A stretch of 50,701 nt of DNA, taken from Lacrimispora sp. Lineage in GTDB: Bacteria > Bacillota > Clostridia > Lachnospirales > Lachnospiraceae. Positions 42,188 through 50,701 of this stretch are shown here, piece by piece; within the stretch, counting starts at the first letter, position 1, and the number at the start of each line of letters is the position of its first letter. The position numbers were made by a program, and so were the translations under genes. The notes below the pieces were generated by a model, which searched no databases, had not been told where the DNA came from, and saw only the letters and a program-made list of their open reading frames with translations. The stretch lies in NCBI GenBank assembly GCA_029256305.1, contig JAQSYE010000022.1, positions 1 through 50,701 on the forward strand, written 5' to 3'.

Positions 42188-43405
42188 CTCATACCACCTG
42201 CCTTTATGATGTAGTCACCGCTTGTCAACTCTCCATCAGGATAATCTTCCTGCCTGGTCTCGCCAACAATTGCTGTGTTCTTCCCCACCTTTACTTTGTC
42301 TGGTATGACTGAGTTTTCTCCAATGGTCACCAGATCAAACTGATAGACCTTGGGATCATATTTGCTGGGCGCAAAGTCACCCGCTCCCAGTTCACAGTCA
42401 GCACCGATAATAACGTTCTCAGCGATGATTGCTTTACTGATTCTGGTGTTCTCCCCTATCACACACTCCCTCATGATAATGGAATCGTTGACCACAGCTC
42501 CTGATTTGATTAATACGCCGGCACCGATGACGGAGTTATGAACCTCTCCCCTGATCTCAGTTCCTTCTCCGATGATACTTCGGTCAATGACAGCCTCTTC
42601 TGATACATATTGGGGCGGTATAATATCACTCTTTGTATAAATCTTCCAATACTCTTCATAAAGATTAAATTCTGGAATGATATCAATCAGCTCCATATTT
42701 GCTTCCCAGTAAGAGCTTAAGGTTCCTACGTCCTTCCAGTATCCGTTATACTCGTAAGCAAATACCCTGTTACCCGATTCAAAGCAGTAAGGAATGATAT
42801 GCTTGCCAAAGTCACAGCCAGGAACATCGGACATACGGACTAAAGCTTCCTTTAAGACCTTCCAGCTGAATATGTAGATGCCCATGGAAGCAAGATTGCT
42901 TCTGGGATTTGCGGGTTTTTCTTCAAATTCTGTAATCCGGTTGTTCTCATCGGTTATCAGAATTCCAAAACGGCTGGCCTCTTCAATGGGGACCGGCATG
43001 GCAGCAACAGTGATATCAGCGTTATTTGCTTTATGGTACTCCAGCATAACCTCATAATCCATCTTATAAATATGATCTCCAGAGAGAATGAGAACATAAT
43101 CCGGGTTATAGGTCTCCATATACTCCAGGTTCTGATAGATTGCATTGGCTGTACCGGTATACCAGTCGCTTCCCTTGCTTCTTTCATAGGGAGGTAGTAT
43201 CGTGACACCGCCAACGTTACGGTCTAAATCCCACGGAATACCGATTCCGATATGAGTGTTTAAACGCAATGGCTGATACTGAGTCAGGACCCCTACTTTT
43301 TCCGCCAAATGATACTGCGGGTTTTGCCACCTTCTGCGTCAGAACGCCTAAACGGCTGCCCTGACCGCCTGCAAGAAGCATGGCAATCATCTCTTTTTTA
43401 ATCAC
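42184..43405 (-). pseudogene. glgC: Glucose-1-phosphate adenylyltransferase, frameshifted by a deletion
   Basis: Two track ORFs are halves of one gene. The first (43217-43405, GTG start with GAGGT upstream) reads [20 protein letters not shown]...KPAVSFGGK and then turns to nonsense; the second (42184-43308) resumes with [13 protein letters not shown] and is normal to the end. Intact GlgC proteins carry about 18 residues (YRIIDF...SGIDT) between GGK and VG. The junction near 43296-43301 keeps one extra base, so about 53 nt are missing, which shifts the frame. The TTG at 43308 has no ribosome-binding site. ADP-glucose synthesis from this locus should be lost unless this is an assembly fault. 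Confidence 0.88.
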
Positions 43406-43442
43406 GTTATCACCTCTTGCTGTTGATATTTATTGTACTAGC

Positions 43443-43471
43443 ATTATACCACACATTCACGAAATAGTGAA
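43443..43471 (-). promoter_or_regulatory. glgC-glgD-spoVG promoter with inverted repeat
   Basis: On the minus strand TTCACT (complement of 43466-43471) and TATAAT (complement of 43443-43448) are 17 bases apart, with an extended TGG before the -10. The inverted repeat TTCAC-N6-GTGAA (43456-43471) covers the -35 and could be an operator. Confidence 0.6.
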
Positions 43472-43583
43472 CAAATTTTTAAATTATTGTGATAATTTTT
43501 TGTGCATTTTCCGACATTTTTCATGCTTTTGTCATTTCTTTTACATTTTAGCATTTATACAGCTTTTTTGAGCCCCATCCCCC

Positions 43584-43612
43584 TTGAATCGGGGCCAAAA
43601 ATACAGTATAAT
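43584..43612 (+). promoter_or_regulatory. asnS promoter
   Basis: TTGAAT (43584-43589) and TATAAT (43607-43612) are 17 bases apart, 38 bases before the asnS start. The short leader leaves no room for a T-box. Confidence 0.7.
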
Positions 43613-43650
43613 CTTACTAAGTATGCGAACATGTAAAAGGAGAAGCGATT

Positions 43651-45042
43651 ATGGAATTAACCACGGTAAGACAAATATATAGAGACAAAGATTCATTTCT
43701 CAATAAGGAAGTTACAATTGGAGGCTGGGTGAGAAGCTTAAGGGATTCCAAAACCTTCGGATTCATTGTGTTAAATGACGGAAGCTATTTTGATACGCTT
43801 CAGATCGTATATCATGACACCATGGAAAACTTTTCAGAAATATCTAAGCTGAACGTTGGCGCAGCAATTATCGTCACCGGAACCCTGGTTCCGACACCGG
43901 ATGCCAAACAGCCATTTGAAATACAGGCCGCAAAAATCGACATTGAAGGCACTTCTGCTCCGGATTATCCGCTTCAGAAAAAACGTCATTCCTTTGAATA
44001 TTTAAGAACCATCTCTCATCTTCGCCCTAGAACAAATACGTTTCAGGCTGTTTTCCGGGTACGTTCTCTTATTGCCTATGCCATCCATCAGTTCTTTCAG
44101 GAGCGGGATTTTGTCTATGTGCACACTCCTCTCATCACAGGAAGTGACTGTGAAGGTGCCGGCGAGATGTTCCAGGTAACAACCATGGATTTAAAGAATA
44201 TCCCCATGACTCAGGAGGGAGCCGTAGACTTTACTCAGGACTTCTTCGGAAAACCTACCAACCTAACCGTGAGCGGACAGCTGAATGCGGAAAGCTACGC
44301 TATGGCCTTTCGAAATGTTTATACCTTTGGTCCTACATTCCGTGCTGAAAACTCCAATACCACCAGGCACGCAGCAGAATTCTGGATGATCGAGCCTGAG
44401 ATGGCGTTTGCTGATCTTCAGGATGATATGGAACTGGCAGAGGCCATGCTGAAATATGTGATCCGTTACGTTCTTGAGCATGCTCCGGAAGAGATGAACT
44501 TCTTTAACCAGTTTGTGGACAAGGAACTCTTAGAAAGACTGAACCATGTACTAAATTCTGAATTTGCCCATGTGACCTACACCGAAGCAGTTGAACTTTT
44601 AGAGGCGCACAATGAAGAATTTGATTATAAGGTGTTCTGGGGCTGTGACTTACAGACAGAGCATGAACGCTATTTAACAGAGCAGCTCTTTAAGAAACCG
44701 GTATTTGTCACTGATTATCCAAAGGAAATCAAGGCATTTTACATGAAGATGAACCCTGATAACAAGACCGTTGCTGCTGTTGACTGTCTGGTTCCCGGAA
44801 TCGGCGAGATCATAGGCGGAAGTCAGAGGGAAGACGACTTAGACAAACTGACAGCGCGTATGGACGAGCTGGGACTGAAGCAAGAAGATTATGATTTCTA
44901 CCTTGATTTAAGAAAATACGGTTCTACCCGCCATGCGGGATTCGGCCTTGGATTTGAACGCTGCGTTATGTATTTAACCGGTATGGCCAATATCCGGGAC
45001 GTAGTTCCATTCCCAAGAACCGTTAACAACTGCGAACTTTAA
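43651..45042 (+). CDS. asnS: Asparaginyl-tRNA synthetase
   Basis: A 463-residue class IIb synthetase charging tRNA-Asn. An N-terminal OB-fold anticodon-binding domain ([25 protein letters not shown]) spans residues 1-105; the class II core has motif 1 near 120-150, motif 2 around [22 protein letters not shown] near 230, and motif 3 [15 protein letters not shown] near 432. AAAGGAG precedes the ATG. It has its own promoter and terminator. Confidence 0.96.
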   Translation: MELTTVRQIYRDKDSFLNKEVTIGGWVRSLRDSKTFGFIVLNDGSYFDTLQIVYHDTMENFSEISKLNVGAAIIVTGTLVPTPDAKQPFEIQAAKIDIEGTSAPDYPLQKKRHSFEYLRTISHLRPRTNTFQAVFRVRSLIAYAIHQFFQERDFVYVHTPLITGSDCEGAGEMFQVTTMDLKNIPMTQEGAVDFTQDFFGKPTNLTVSGQLNAESYAMAFRNVYTFGPTFRAENSNTTRHAAEFWMIEPEMAFADLQDDMELAEAMLKYVIRYVLEHAPEEMNFFNQFVDKELLERLNHVLNSEFAHVTYTEAVELLEAHNEEFDYKVFWGCDLQTEHERYLTEQLFKKPVFVTDYPKEIKAFYMKMNPDNKTVAAVDCLVPGIGEIIGGSQREDDLDKLTARMDELGLKQEDYDFYLDLRKYGSTRHAGFGLGFERCVMYLTGMANIRDVVPFPRTVNNCEL

Positions 45043-45048
45043 GCCGCT

Positions 45049-45078
45049 GAGGCTGCTGCCAATCAGACAGCCTCTTTA
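45049..45078 (+). terminator. Terminator after asnS
   Basis: GAGGCTG and CAGCCTC form a seven-base stem around a 12-base loop, followed by TTTAT, starting seven bases after the asnS stop. Confidence 0.6.
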
Positions 45079-45204
45079 TACCGGAACCATGTATGAAGGG
45101 AGTTTGGAATTTCTTTTATATGTGGTTCCAAGTCTATGAAAGAGGATTACGTACAGCAAAGACCAGATTCCTTCGTGCAGTGCTGTACCAGCGAGGTATT
45201 GACG

Positions 45205-46275
45205 ATGAAATTCATACATATTGCAGATGTTCACTGGGGCATGAGCCCTGACAGCGATAAGCCCTGGAGTCGGGAACGCTCCCAGGATATAAAAGACACC
45301 TTTTCAAAGGCCGTAAACCAGGCTAAGACTCTGGAAGCTGACTGTCTTTTTATTTCCGGTGATCTTTTTCACCGCCAGCCCCTTGCCAGAGATTTAAAAG
45401 AGGTTAATTATTTATTTTCAACCATTCCGGGAGTACGTGTGGTCATCATCGCAGGAAATCATGACCGCATCCGTAATAACTCCGCCCTTTTAAGCTTTAC
45501 CTGGGCTCCTAACGTGTCTTATATCTTGGGAGAGGAACTGGAAAGCGTTTATTTTAATGAGATCAACACGGAAGTCTATGGTTTTAGCTATCACTCTGTG
45601 GAGATACCTGAAAACCGTCTTGATCATTTGAAAGTACCGAACAACGGAAAAATTCATGTCCTCTTAGGTCACGGAGGAGATGCGAACCATATCCCCTTTG
45701 ATAAAGGCGCTATGTCAAGTCTGGACTTTTCCTACATCGCCATGGGACATATTCACCGCCCTGAGATTCTGCTTGAAAACCGTATGGCATTTGCGGGCTC
45801 TCTGGAACCTCTGGACAAAACGGAATCCGGTCCTCACGGCATGATGGTAGGTGAGATCAATGAGGTAACCCGTATGGTAACCTCACTAAAATTCATTCCT
45901 TTGGCAAGGCTTCAGTACATCTCTCTTGCCGTCAATGTCACCCCTGCCACTACCAATACAGAACTAGCTATGAAAATTACCCAGGAGATCCAAAATCGGG
46001 GCGGAGAAAATATTTACCGATTCCGCATACGGGGCATGAGAGATCCTGATATTACATTTGATTTAGATATGCTTTCCACCCGTTTTAAAATCCTGGAAAT
46101 TATTGATGAGTCAGAACCACAGTATAATTTCTCTGCTCTCTTTGCGGAACACCCAAGCGATATGATCGGGTTCTTTATCCAGGCCCTTCAAAAGCCAGAG
46201 ATGAGCGGGGTGGAGAAGAAGGCGCTTTATTACGGAATCAATGCTTTGCTTCGTACCACGGATGAAAGGAGCTGA
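45205..46275 (+). CDS. SbcD/YhaO-like metallophosphoesterase
   Basis: A 356-residue calcineurin-like nuclease subunit. The metal-binding motifs are all present: DVHWG near residue 8, SGDLFHR near 52, GNHDR near 87, GHGGD near 158 and GHIHRP near 186. With the following SMC-like ATPase it should form an Mre11-Rad50-type complex acting on DNA ends. The ATG at 45205 (MKFIHIADVH) has GAGGT seven bases upstream; the track's extra 23 residues have no counterpart in the family. It is spaced three bases from the ATPase gene, a firm two-gene operon. Confidence 0.92.
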   Translation: MKFIHIADVHWGMSPDSDKPWSRERSQDIKDTFSKAVNQAKTLEADCLFISGDLFHRQPLARDLKEVNYLFSTIPGVRVVIIAGNHDRIRNNSALLSFTWAPNVSYILGEELESVYFNEINTEVYGFSYHSVEIPENRLDHLKVPNNGKIHVLLGHGGDANHIPFDKGAMSSLDFSYIAMGHIHRPEILLENRMAFAGSLEPLDKTESGPHGMMVGEINEVTRMVTSLKFIPLARLQYISLAVNVTPATTNTELAMKITQEIQNRGGENIYRFRIRGMRDPDITFDLDMLSTRFKILEIIDESEPQYNFSALFAEHPSDMIGFFIQALQKPEMSGVEKKALYYGINALLRTTDERS

Positions 46276-46278
46276 CCC

Positions 46279-48141
46279 ATGAAAATACTGAATATCTACA
46301 TCAATGGATTTGGGAAATTCCATGGCAGGAACTTAACGTTCCATGATGGAATCAACATTGTTTATGGAAAAAATGAGGCTGGAAAATCCACAATCCATAC
46401 GTTTATCCGCAGCATGCTTTTTGGAATTGAACGGCAAAGGGGCAGAGCTTCCAGAAATGATCTCTACTCCCGTTTTGAACCGTGGGAAAACAGCGGGACC
46501 TATGAAGGCCAGATCCGTGTGGAACATAAGGAACATATCTACCGGATCGAACGTACCTTTCAGAAGAACAAAAAAGAGTTTAAGGTGGTAGACGAAACTG
46601 CCGGAAAAGAAATCGAGCCCACCAAGGCGTTTTTAGATGACCTTCTGTGCGGGTTAAGCGAAACTTCCTACATAAACACCATCAGCATCGGTCAGTTAAA
46701 AAGCGCCACCGACGAAGGTATGGTGACCGAGCTGAAAAACTATATTGCAAACTTGAATACAACAGGCAATCTTGCACTTAACATCACGAAAGCCGCTGCC
46801 TGCCTAAAGTCCCAGAAAAAGGAACTGGAAGCCCAGATGGTACCGGAAGCAGCCCGCACCTACACTTCTTTGTTAAGTGAAATCCGCAATATTGAAAAAG
46901 AGATTTCAGCCCCTGAGTATGAGAACCAGATTCAGAACTATCAGAAGCTTCGCGTAGATATGAAGGCTGATTTAGAAGAACGCCAGACAGAAAAGGAAGA
47001 GCTGATTAAAAAAGTGGCGAGAGGCAGGCAGGTTCTCACTAGCAACCAGTTTTCCGATCACGAATCCATTCATTCCTATTCCCAGAAGGCACAGGAGCAT
47101 TATGATGATTATATGGAGGCGCAGGCCGCATGTAACCGAAAACCGAAAAAGATTGCTTCCGCTATTTCACTAATTATTGCCACACTTTTACTATGCAGCA
47201 CCGGGATTATTTACTACCTGGGAGAATCCAATTATTTTTCCGCGTATTACGGCGTTGATCTCATTTTGCTGCTCAGTGTTTTTGTCAGTGGAGCTCTTAT
47301 TTTTTATCTAATTGGCCTACTCCTTTTTCTAAGACTTCGCCATCATGTGAAGGATATGGAAATGAGCGGCAAGATCCTTCAGGAGATTTTGTCCCGGCAT
47401 TTAGGTGATACAGACATTTCCACAGATTCTATACAGGCATTTAAGAACCGCATGGCTGAATTCACACGACTCTGCTCTGCCGTCTCTAAATCAGAAGCGG
47501 CCATCAGCCAGAAAGCGGTCCAGATCGAAGAGCTTAATAAAAAGCTGGAAGGCTGTGGAGAAACCATAGAGACACAGCAAAAAAGTCAGTGGGAGCTGGA
47601 AAAGAAACTGGATCATCTTTCCGGCTGTAAAACCCAGGCAGAAGGATTAAAGCACATTCTTGCTGAAAATGACCGTATTCGGGAAGAAATCTCTGCCGTA
47701 GACTTAGCGTTAGAAACCATGACCAACTTATCTTCCTCTATCCGTGACTCGTTCGGACTTTACTTAAATAAGGCGGCCTCTGATTTAATCGCAGGGATTA
47801 CCGGCGGTATCTACACCAGTATGAGTGTAGACGAAAACTTAAATATCTTTTTAAATACAAAAACAAAGCTGGTTCCCTTAGAGCAGGTCAGCAGCGGAAC
47901 CATGGACCAGGTTTATCTGGCGCTTCGCCTGGCTGCCGCAACTCTGATTCAGACTGGTGATGAAAAAATGCCGTTTATCTTTGATGACAGCTTTGTCCTT
48001 TATGACGACGACAGACTTAAGACCGGGTTAAAATGGCTGGCTGGCACTTATACGAATCAGATCATTATCTTCACCTGCCACCAGCGGGAAGCACAGATGA
48101 TGACTGCCAACTTAATGCCATATCATTTAGTGGAAATATAA
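46279..48141 (+). CDS. SbcC/YhaN-like SMC ATPase with internal membrane helices
   Basis: A 620-residue Rad50-like ATPase. Walker A is YGKNEAGKST near residue 33; coiled-coil arms flank two hydrophobic segments at about 288-310 and 325-350 (SLIIATLLLCSTGIIYYL and LILLLSVFVSGALIFYLIGLLLF), where Rad50 has its zinc hook; the signature VSSGTMDQVYLALRLA and Walker B MPFIFDDSFVLYDDDRL are near 550-580. This layout matches YhaN-type proteins, which tether the DNA-repair ATPase to the membrane. AAAGGAG precedes the ATG. Partner: the SbcD-like gene just upstream. Confidence 0.9.
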   Translation: MKILNIYINGFGKFHGRNLTFHDGINIVYGKNEAGKSTIHTFIRSMLFGIERQRGRASRNDLYSRFEPWENSGTYEGQIRVEHKEHIYRIERTFQKNKKEFKVVDETAGKEIEPTKAFLDDLLCGLSETSYINTISIGQLKSATDEGMVTELKNYIANLNTTGNLALNITKAAACLKSQKKELEAQMVPEAARTYTSLLSEIRNIEKEISAPEYENQIQNYQKLRVDMKADLEERQTEKEELIKKVARGRQVLTSNQFSDHESIHSYSQKAQEHYDDYMEAQAACNRKPKKIASAISLIIATLLLCSTGIIYYLGESNYFSAYYGVDLILLLSVFVSGALIFYLIGLLLFLRLRHHVKDMEMSGKILQEILSRHLGDTDISTDSIQAFKNRMAEFTRLCSAVSKSEAAISQKAVQIEELNKKLEGCGETIETQQKSQWELEKKLDHLSGCKTQAEGLKHILAENDRIREEISAVDLALETMTNLSSSIRDSFGLYLNKAASDLIAGITGGIYTSMSVDENLNIFLNTKTKLVPLEQVSSGTMDQVYLALRLAAATLIQTGDEKMPFIFDDSFVLYDDDRLKTGLKWLAGTYTNQIIIFTCHQREAQMMTANLMPYHLVEI

Positions 48142-48143
48142 TA

Positions 48144-48187
48144 AAATCCCCGAAAGAGATTTTGATTCTAATCTCTTTCGGGGATTT
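48144..48187. terminator. Bidirectional intrinsic terminator
   Basis: AAATCCCCGAAAGAGAT and ATCTCTTTCGGGGATTT form a near-perfect 17-base stem, serving both the YhaN-like gene and the convergent brnQ. Confidence 0.92.
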
Positions 48188-48191
48188 CTTA

Positions 48192-49496
48192 TTAATCACG
48201 GTTTTTCACTGACCCGATTATAACTCCGATTAAAATACCAACGACTGCTGGACATATCCAGCCAAGCCCGACGAAATAAAGCGGGAGCTTTATAAGCACT
48301 GCATGTAAAAATCCTGCTCCTGCCGGTTCCAGCGCCAGAAGTACTCCTGTGATCCCGGTTAAGCCCATGGTACAGATATAGACCGCTCTCCAGCGCTTTC
48401 CATCACGAAAAGTGAAAGAAAGCAGAATCAGCACAATGGAAATCGGATATAAAGCACTCAAAACCGGAACCGATATCTCCAGTATCTTATTAAGCCCTGC
48501 ATTTGAAATGATCAGGCTGACCAGGGCGAACAAAAACGCCCACGTCCGGTATCCAACCTTTGGTATAATGGTGCAGAAATATTTGCTGCAACAACTGATC
48601 AGACCAATACAGGTATTCAGGCAGGCGATAAAGAAAACAGCCGCGAGCAGAATAATACCTGCTTTTCCATACAAAAACTGTACCGCCTGATTTAATGTCT
48701 GAGCGCCGTTATTCCCTACTTTGAATGCGCCACCAGTCACTGCTCCAACATGAGATAATGCACTGTAAACCAGCAAGAGGATTCCTCCTGCAAAAAAACC
48801 GGCCCTGATGGTTTCATGAACCACATCTGCTTCTTTCTTAATACCCATGGCCTTAATATTCAGCGATATGATAATCCCGAAATTTAAGGCTGCAATCGTA
48901 TCCATGGTCATATAGCCTTCCAAAAAACCTTTGATAAAGGGAGCCTTCTGATATGTCTCCAAAGGCGCTCCATAACCTCCTGCAGGGTGAATAATACAGC
49001 CCGCAAAGATCACTGCAATCAGAACCAAAAGGATCGGAGTAAGAACCTTTCCCAGACGGTTTGTCAGCTTATCAGGCTTTAGTGCAACTACAAATGCAAT
49101 GGTAAAAAACGCCACCGAATACAAAAATTGCATCAGTGCGCTTGAGCTCCCCGCCTTCAAAAAGGGAACCACTGCCATTTCAAAGGATGTACTTGCAGTT
49201 CTTGGAATAGCAAGGCACGGGCCGATGGATAAATAGATTAATAAGGTGAAAATAAAAGCAAACTTCGGGTGAACACGCCCCGCCAGCTTGTCCAGCCCAC
49301 CGGCCTGAGCCACTGCGACGACGCCTAATACCGGAAAGCCGATTGCGGTTACTGCAAATCCTGCCACAGCAATCCAGGTTGCGGTTCCCGCTGATGCTCC
49401 AAGAAAAGGCGGAAAGATCAGGTTGCCTGCTCCAAAAAACATGGAGAATACCGTCAGTCCTGCTAACACTAATTTATCTTTTGTTAATCGCTCCAT
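48192..49496 (-). CDS. brnQ: Branched-chain amino acid:cation symporter
   Basis: A 434-residue LIVCS-family carrier importing Leu, Ile and Val with Na+ or H+. It has about 12 membrane spans; the N-terminal FSMFFGAGNLIFPPFLG near residue 17 is the family signature. GAGGAG precedes the ATG. It begins 13 bases after the prs stop and is probably co-transcribed with it. Confidence 0.95.
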   Translation of the reverse strand: MERLTKDKLVLAGLTVFSMFFGAGNLIFPPFLGASAGTATWIAVAGFAVTAIGFPVLGVVAVAQAGGLDKLAGRVHPKFAFIFTLLIYLSIGPCLAIPRTASTSFEMAVVPFLKAGSSSALMQFLYSVAFFTIAFVVALKPDKLTNRLGKVLTPILLVLIAVIFAGCIIHPAGGYGAPLETYQKAPFIKGFLEGYMTMDTIAALNFGIIISLNIKAMGIKKEADVVHETIRAGFFAGGILLLVYSALSHVGAVTGGAFKVGNNGAQTLNQAVQFLYGKAGIILLAAVFFIACLNTCIGLISCCSKYFCTIIPKVGYRTWAFLFALVSLIISNAGLNKILEISVPVLSALYPISIVLILLSFTFRDGKRWRAVYICTMGLTGITGVLLALEPAGAGFLHAVLIKLPLYFVGLGWICPAVVGILIGVIIGSVKNRD

Positions 49497-49509
49497 AGTC
49501 TCCTCGAAA

Positions 49510-50688
49510 TTAACGGTCTCCGGCGCGGTAACGCTCTAGCAGACGGTTGATTCTGTTTGTTGGGTTAAGAAGACCACTGAGGGATGCATCATGGTTTAAG
49601 TTGTCAATAATAAGAGCGATATACTTGCTCATATCAACATTAATATAATAAGGTCTGGACAGAAGATCCGGTGTCTGGTATACCAGATTGGTGGTTAAGA
49701 TCCTGTCGATTAAACCATTTTCATAATATTCATCAAACTTTGCAAGTCCATTGGTAAAGAGTCCGAAAGTAGCACAGACAAATACTTTCCTGGCCTTTCT
49801 CCGTTTCAGTTCTTTCGCAACATCAAGCATGCTTTCGCCAGAGGAAATCATATCATCTACAATAATTACATCTTTGCCTTCCACGCTGCTTCCCAGGAAT
49901 TCATGAGCAACAATCGGATTGCGTCCGTTAATAATCTGAGTATAATCACGTCGTTTGTAGAACATACCCATATCAAGTCCCAACACATTGGCGAAAAATA
50001 CAGCACGTCCCATACCGCCTTCGTCCGGGCTGATGACCATCATATGTTCGCTGTCAATATCCAGTTCTGTCTCTTCTTTTAACAAGTATTTAATGAACTG
50101 GTAAATAGGCTGAACCGTCTCAAATCCTTTTAACGGAATTGCATTTTGTACTCTGGGGTCATGGGCATCAAACGTAATAATATTCTCCACACCCATGTTT
50201 ACAAGCTCGCGAAGCGCCAATGCACAGTCGAGGGATTCTCTTCTGGAACGCTTATGCTGGCGGCTCTCATATAAGAAAGGCATAATTACATTAATACGCC
50301 TTGGTTTACCTGCCGATGCAGCGATCACACGCTTTAAATCCTGAAAATGATCATCAGGGGACATGTGGTTGGTCATCCCGCACAGAGAATAGGTCAGACT
50401 ATAGTTACAAACGTCAACCATGATATAAAGGTCGTCACCTCGCACAGACTGCTGCAGGGTTCCTTTCGCCTCTCCAGTTCCGAATCTGGGGGTGCTGGCT
50501 TCAATGATGTAAGTATCTCTCTGATAACCAGAAAAAGCGATGGTAGACTTATGTTCGCTCTCCCGATCCTGTCTCCATGCCACCAGGTAATCATTCACTT
50601 TTTCTCCCAGTTCCTTGCAGCTTTTTAAAGGAATTAAGCCCAATGGTCCAACCGGAATGGTTTCTATCGTTTTCTCTTCGTAAAGCAT
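49510..50688 (-). CDS. prs: Ribose-phosphate pyrophosphokinase
   Basis: A 392-residue PRPP synthetase supplying purine, pyrimidine, His and Trp synthesis. The C-terminal PRPP-binding loop VIIVDDMISSGESM near 275 is canonical; the metal/ATP-binding segment reads FDAHDPRVQNAIP near 172 rather than the classical DLHA...QIQGFF, and PFLYESRQHKRSRRES near 137 is the flexible loop. It is about 75 residues longer than class I enzymes such as B. subtilis Prs, mostly at the N-terminus and in inserts, a form I associate with Clostridia. GGAGG precedes the ATG at the right edge of the window. Confidence 0.93.
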   Translation of the reverse strand: MLYEEKTIETIPVGPLGLIPLKSCKELGEKVNDYLVAWRQDRESEHKSTIAFSGYQRDTYIIEASTPRFGTGEAKGTLQQSVRGDDLYIMVDVCNYSLTYSLCGMTNHMSPDDHFQDLKRVIAASAGKPRRINVIMPFLYESRQHKRSRRESLDCALALRELVNMGVENIITFDAHDPRVQNAIPLKGFETVQPIYQFIKYLLKEETELDIDSEHMMVISPDEGGMGRAVFFANVLGLDMGMFYKRRDYTQIINGRNPIVAHEFLGSSVEGKDVIIVDDMISSGESMLDVAKELKRRKARKVFVCATFGLFTNGLAKFDEYYENGLIDRILTTNLVYQTPDLLSRPYYINVDMSKYIALIIDNLNHDASLSGLLNPTNRINRLLERYRAGDR

Positions 50689-50701
50689 TTGTTTCTCCTC
50701 C

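Noticed and set aside
42184-43308. Track ORF of 374 aa as an intact GlgC
   Set aside because: Its TTG start has no ribosome-binding site and lacks the ATP-binding N-terminus, which is found just upstream in another frame.
43570-43596. GCCCC/GGGGC hairpin before asnS
   Set aside because: No T tract in either orientation and it overlaps the promoter -35; no clear role.
45083-45130. GGAACCA...TGGTTCC inverted repeat upstream of the SbcD-like gene
   Set aside because: Seven-base arms 34 bases apart with no T run; not distinguishable from chance.
1-50701. CRISPR arrays, IS elements, prophage
   Set aside because: No regularly spaced repeats, transposase, integrase or phage structural genes were seen.

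Overview
The window looks like a chromosomal segment of a spore-forming, Gram-positive member of the Clostridia, most likely Lachnospiraceae (Lacrimispora / Clostridium sphenoides-like). The evidence is gene content and style: spmB and spoVG, a T-box in front of metG, TTG/GTG starts with strong GGAGG ribosome-binding sites, DUF3783/DUF2508/DUF5702-type families, a Tad-like pilus cluster without an outer-membrane secretin, and moderate AT-richness. The taxon is inference. I see no rRNA, tRNA, CRISPR array, IS element or prophage.

Layout. 1-5.6 kb (+): nagB; then an ABC-2 exporter operon (two permeases, one ATPase) preceded by a consensus promoter, a 50-codon leader ORF whose Shine-Dalgarno lies in a 12-bp long-range stem, and an intrinsic terminator; then a bacteriohemerythrin, a HIT protein and a YwlG-type protein. 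5.6-15.9 kb (mostly -): an orphan oligopeptide-binding lipoprotein, an oleate hydratase with an N-terminal hydrophobic segment, a TetR regulator behind ksgA, a GNAT acetyltransferase, tatD, traX, and metG with its T-box. 15.9-21.5 kb: a DUF885 lipoprotein, a GerMN-like lipoprotein with a MarR regulator, spmB, and murG converging on a sigma factor gene.

21-32.6 kb (-): a compact tight-adherence (Tad/Flp) pilus locus. It reads prepilin peptidase, TadZ-like, CpaF ATPase, TadB, TadC-like with an extra extracellular domain, Flp pilin, a DUF5702 pseudopilin, a TadE-like protein with two Cys/His motifs, a second prepilin peptidase, a small TadE-like protein and a DUF6382-FHA membrane protein. Rhomboid protease, HIT and ECF-like sigma genes follow at short spacing, so assembly, processing and possibly regulation may share transcription.

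33-43.6 kb: an ArsR regulator, a DUF2508 protein, glycogen branching enzyme glgB, a phosphotransferase, a heterodimeric ABC exporter operon (led by a DUF3783 gene and an unlisted 35-codon ORF behind a good promoter), and a glycogen-synthesis/sporulation operon glgC-glgD-spoVG. In this sequence glgC is broken by an inferred 53-nt deletion. 43.6-50.7 kb: asnS, an SbcD/SbcC-like (YhaO/YhaN) pair, and prs-brnQ.

The strongest candidates for undescribed biology are the leader-ORF/SD-sequestering/terminator element upstream of the ABC-2 exporter, the second leader ORF in front of the heterodimeric exporter, and the unusual domain fusions in the pilus locus. No database search was possible; family names come from recognised motifs.
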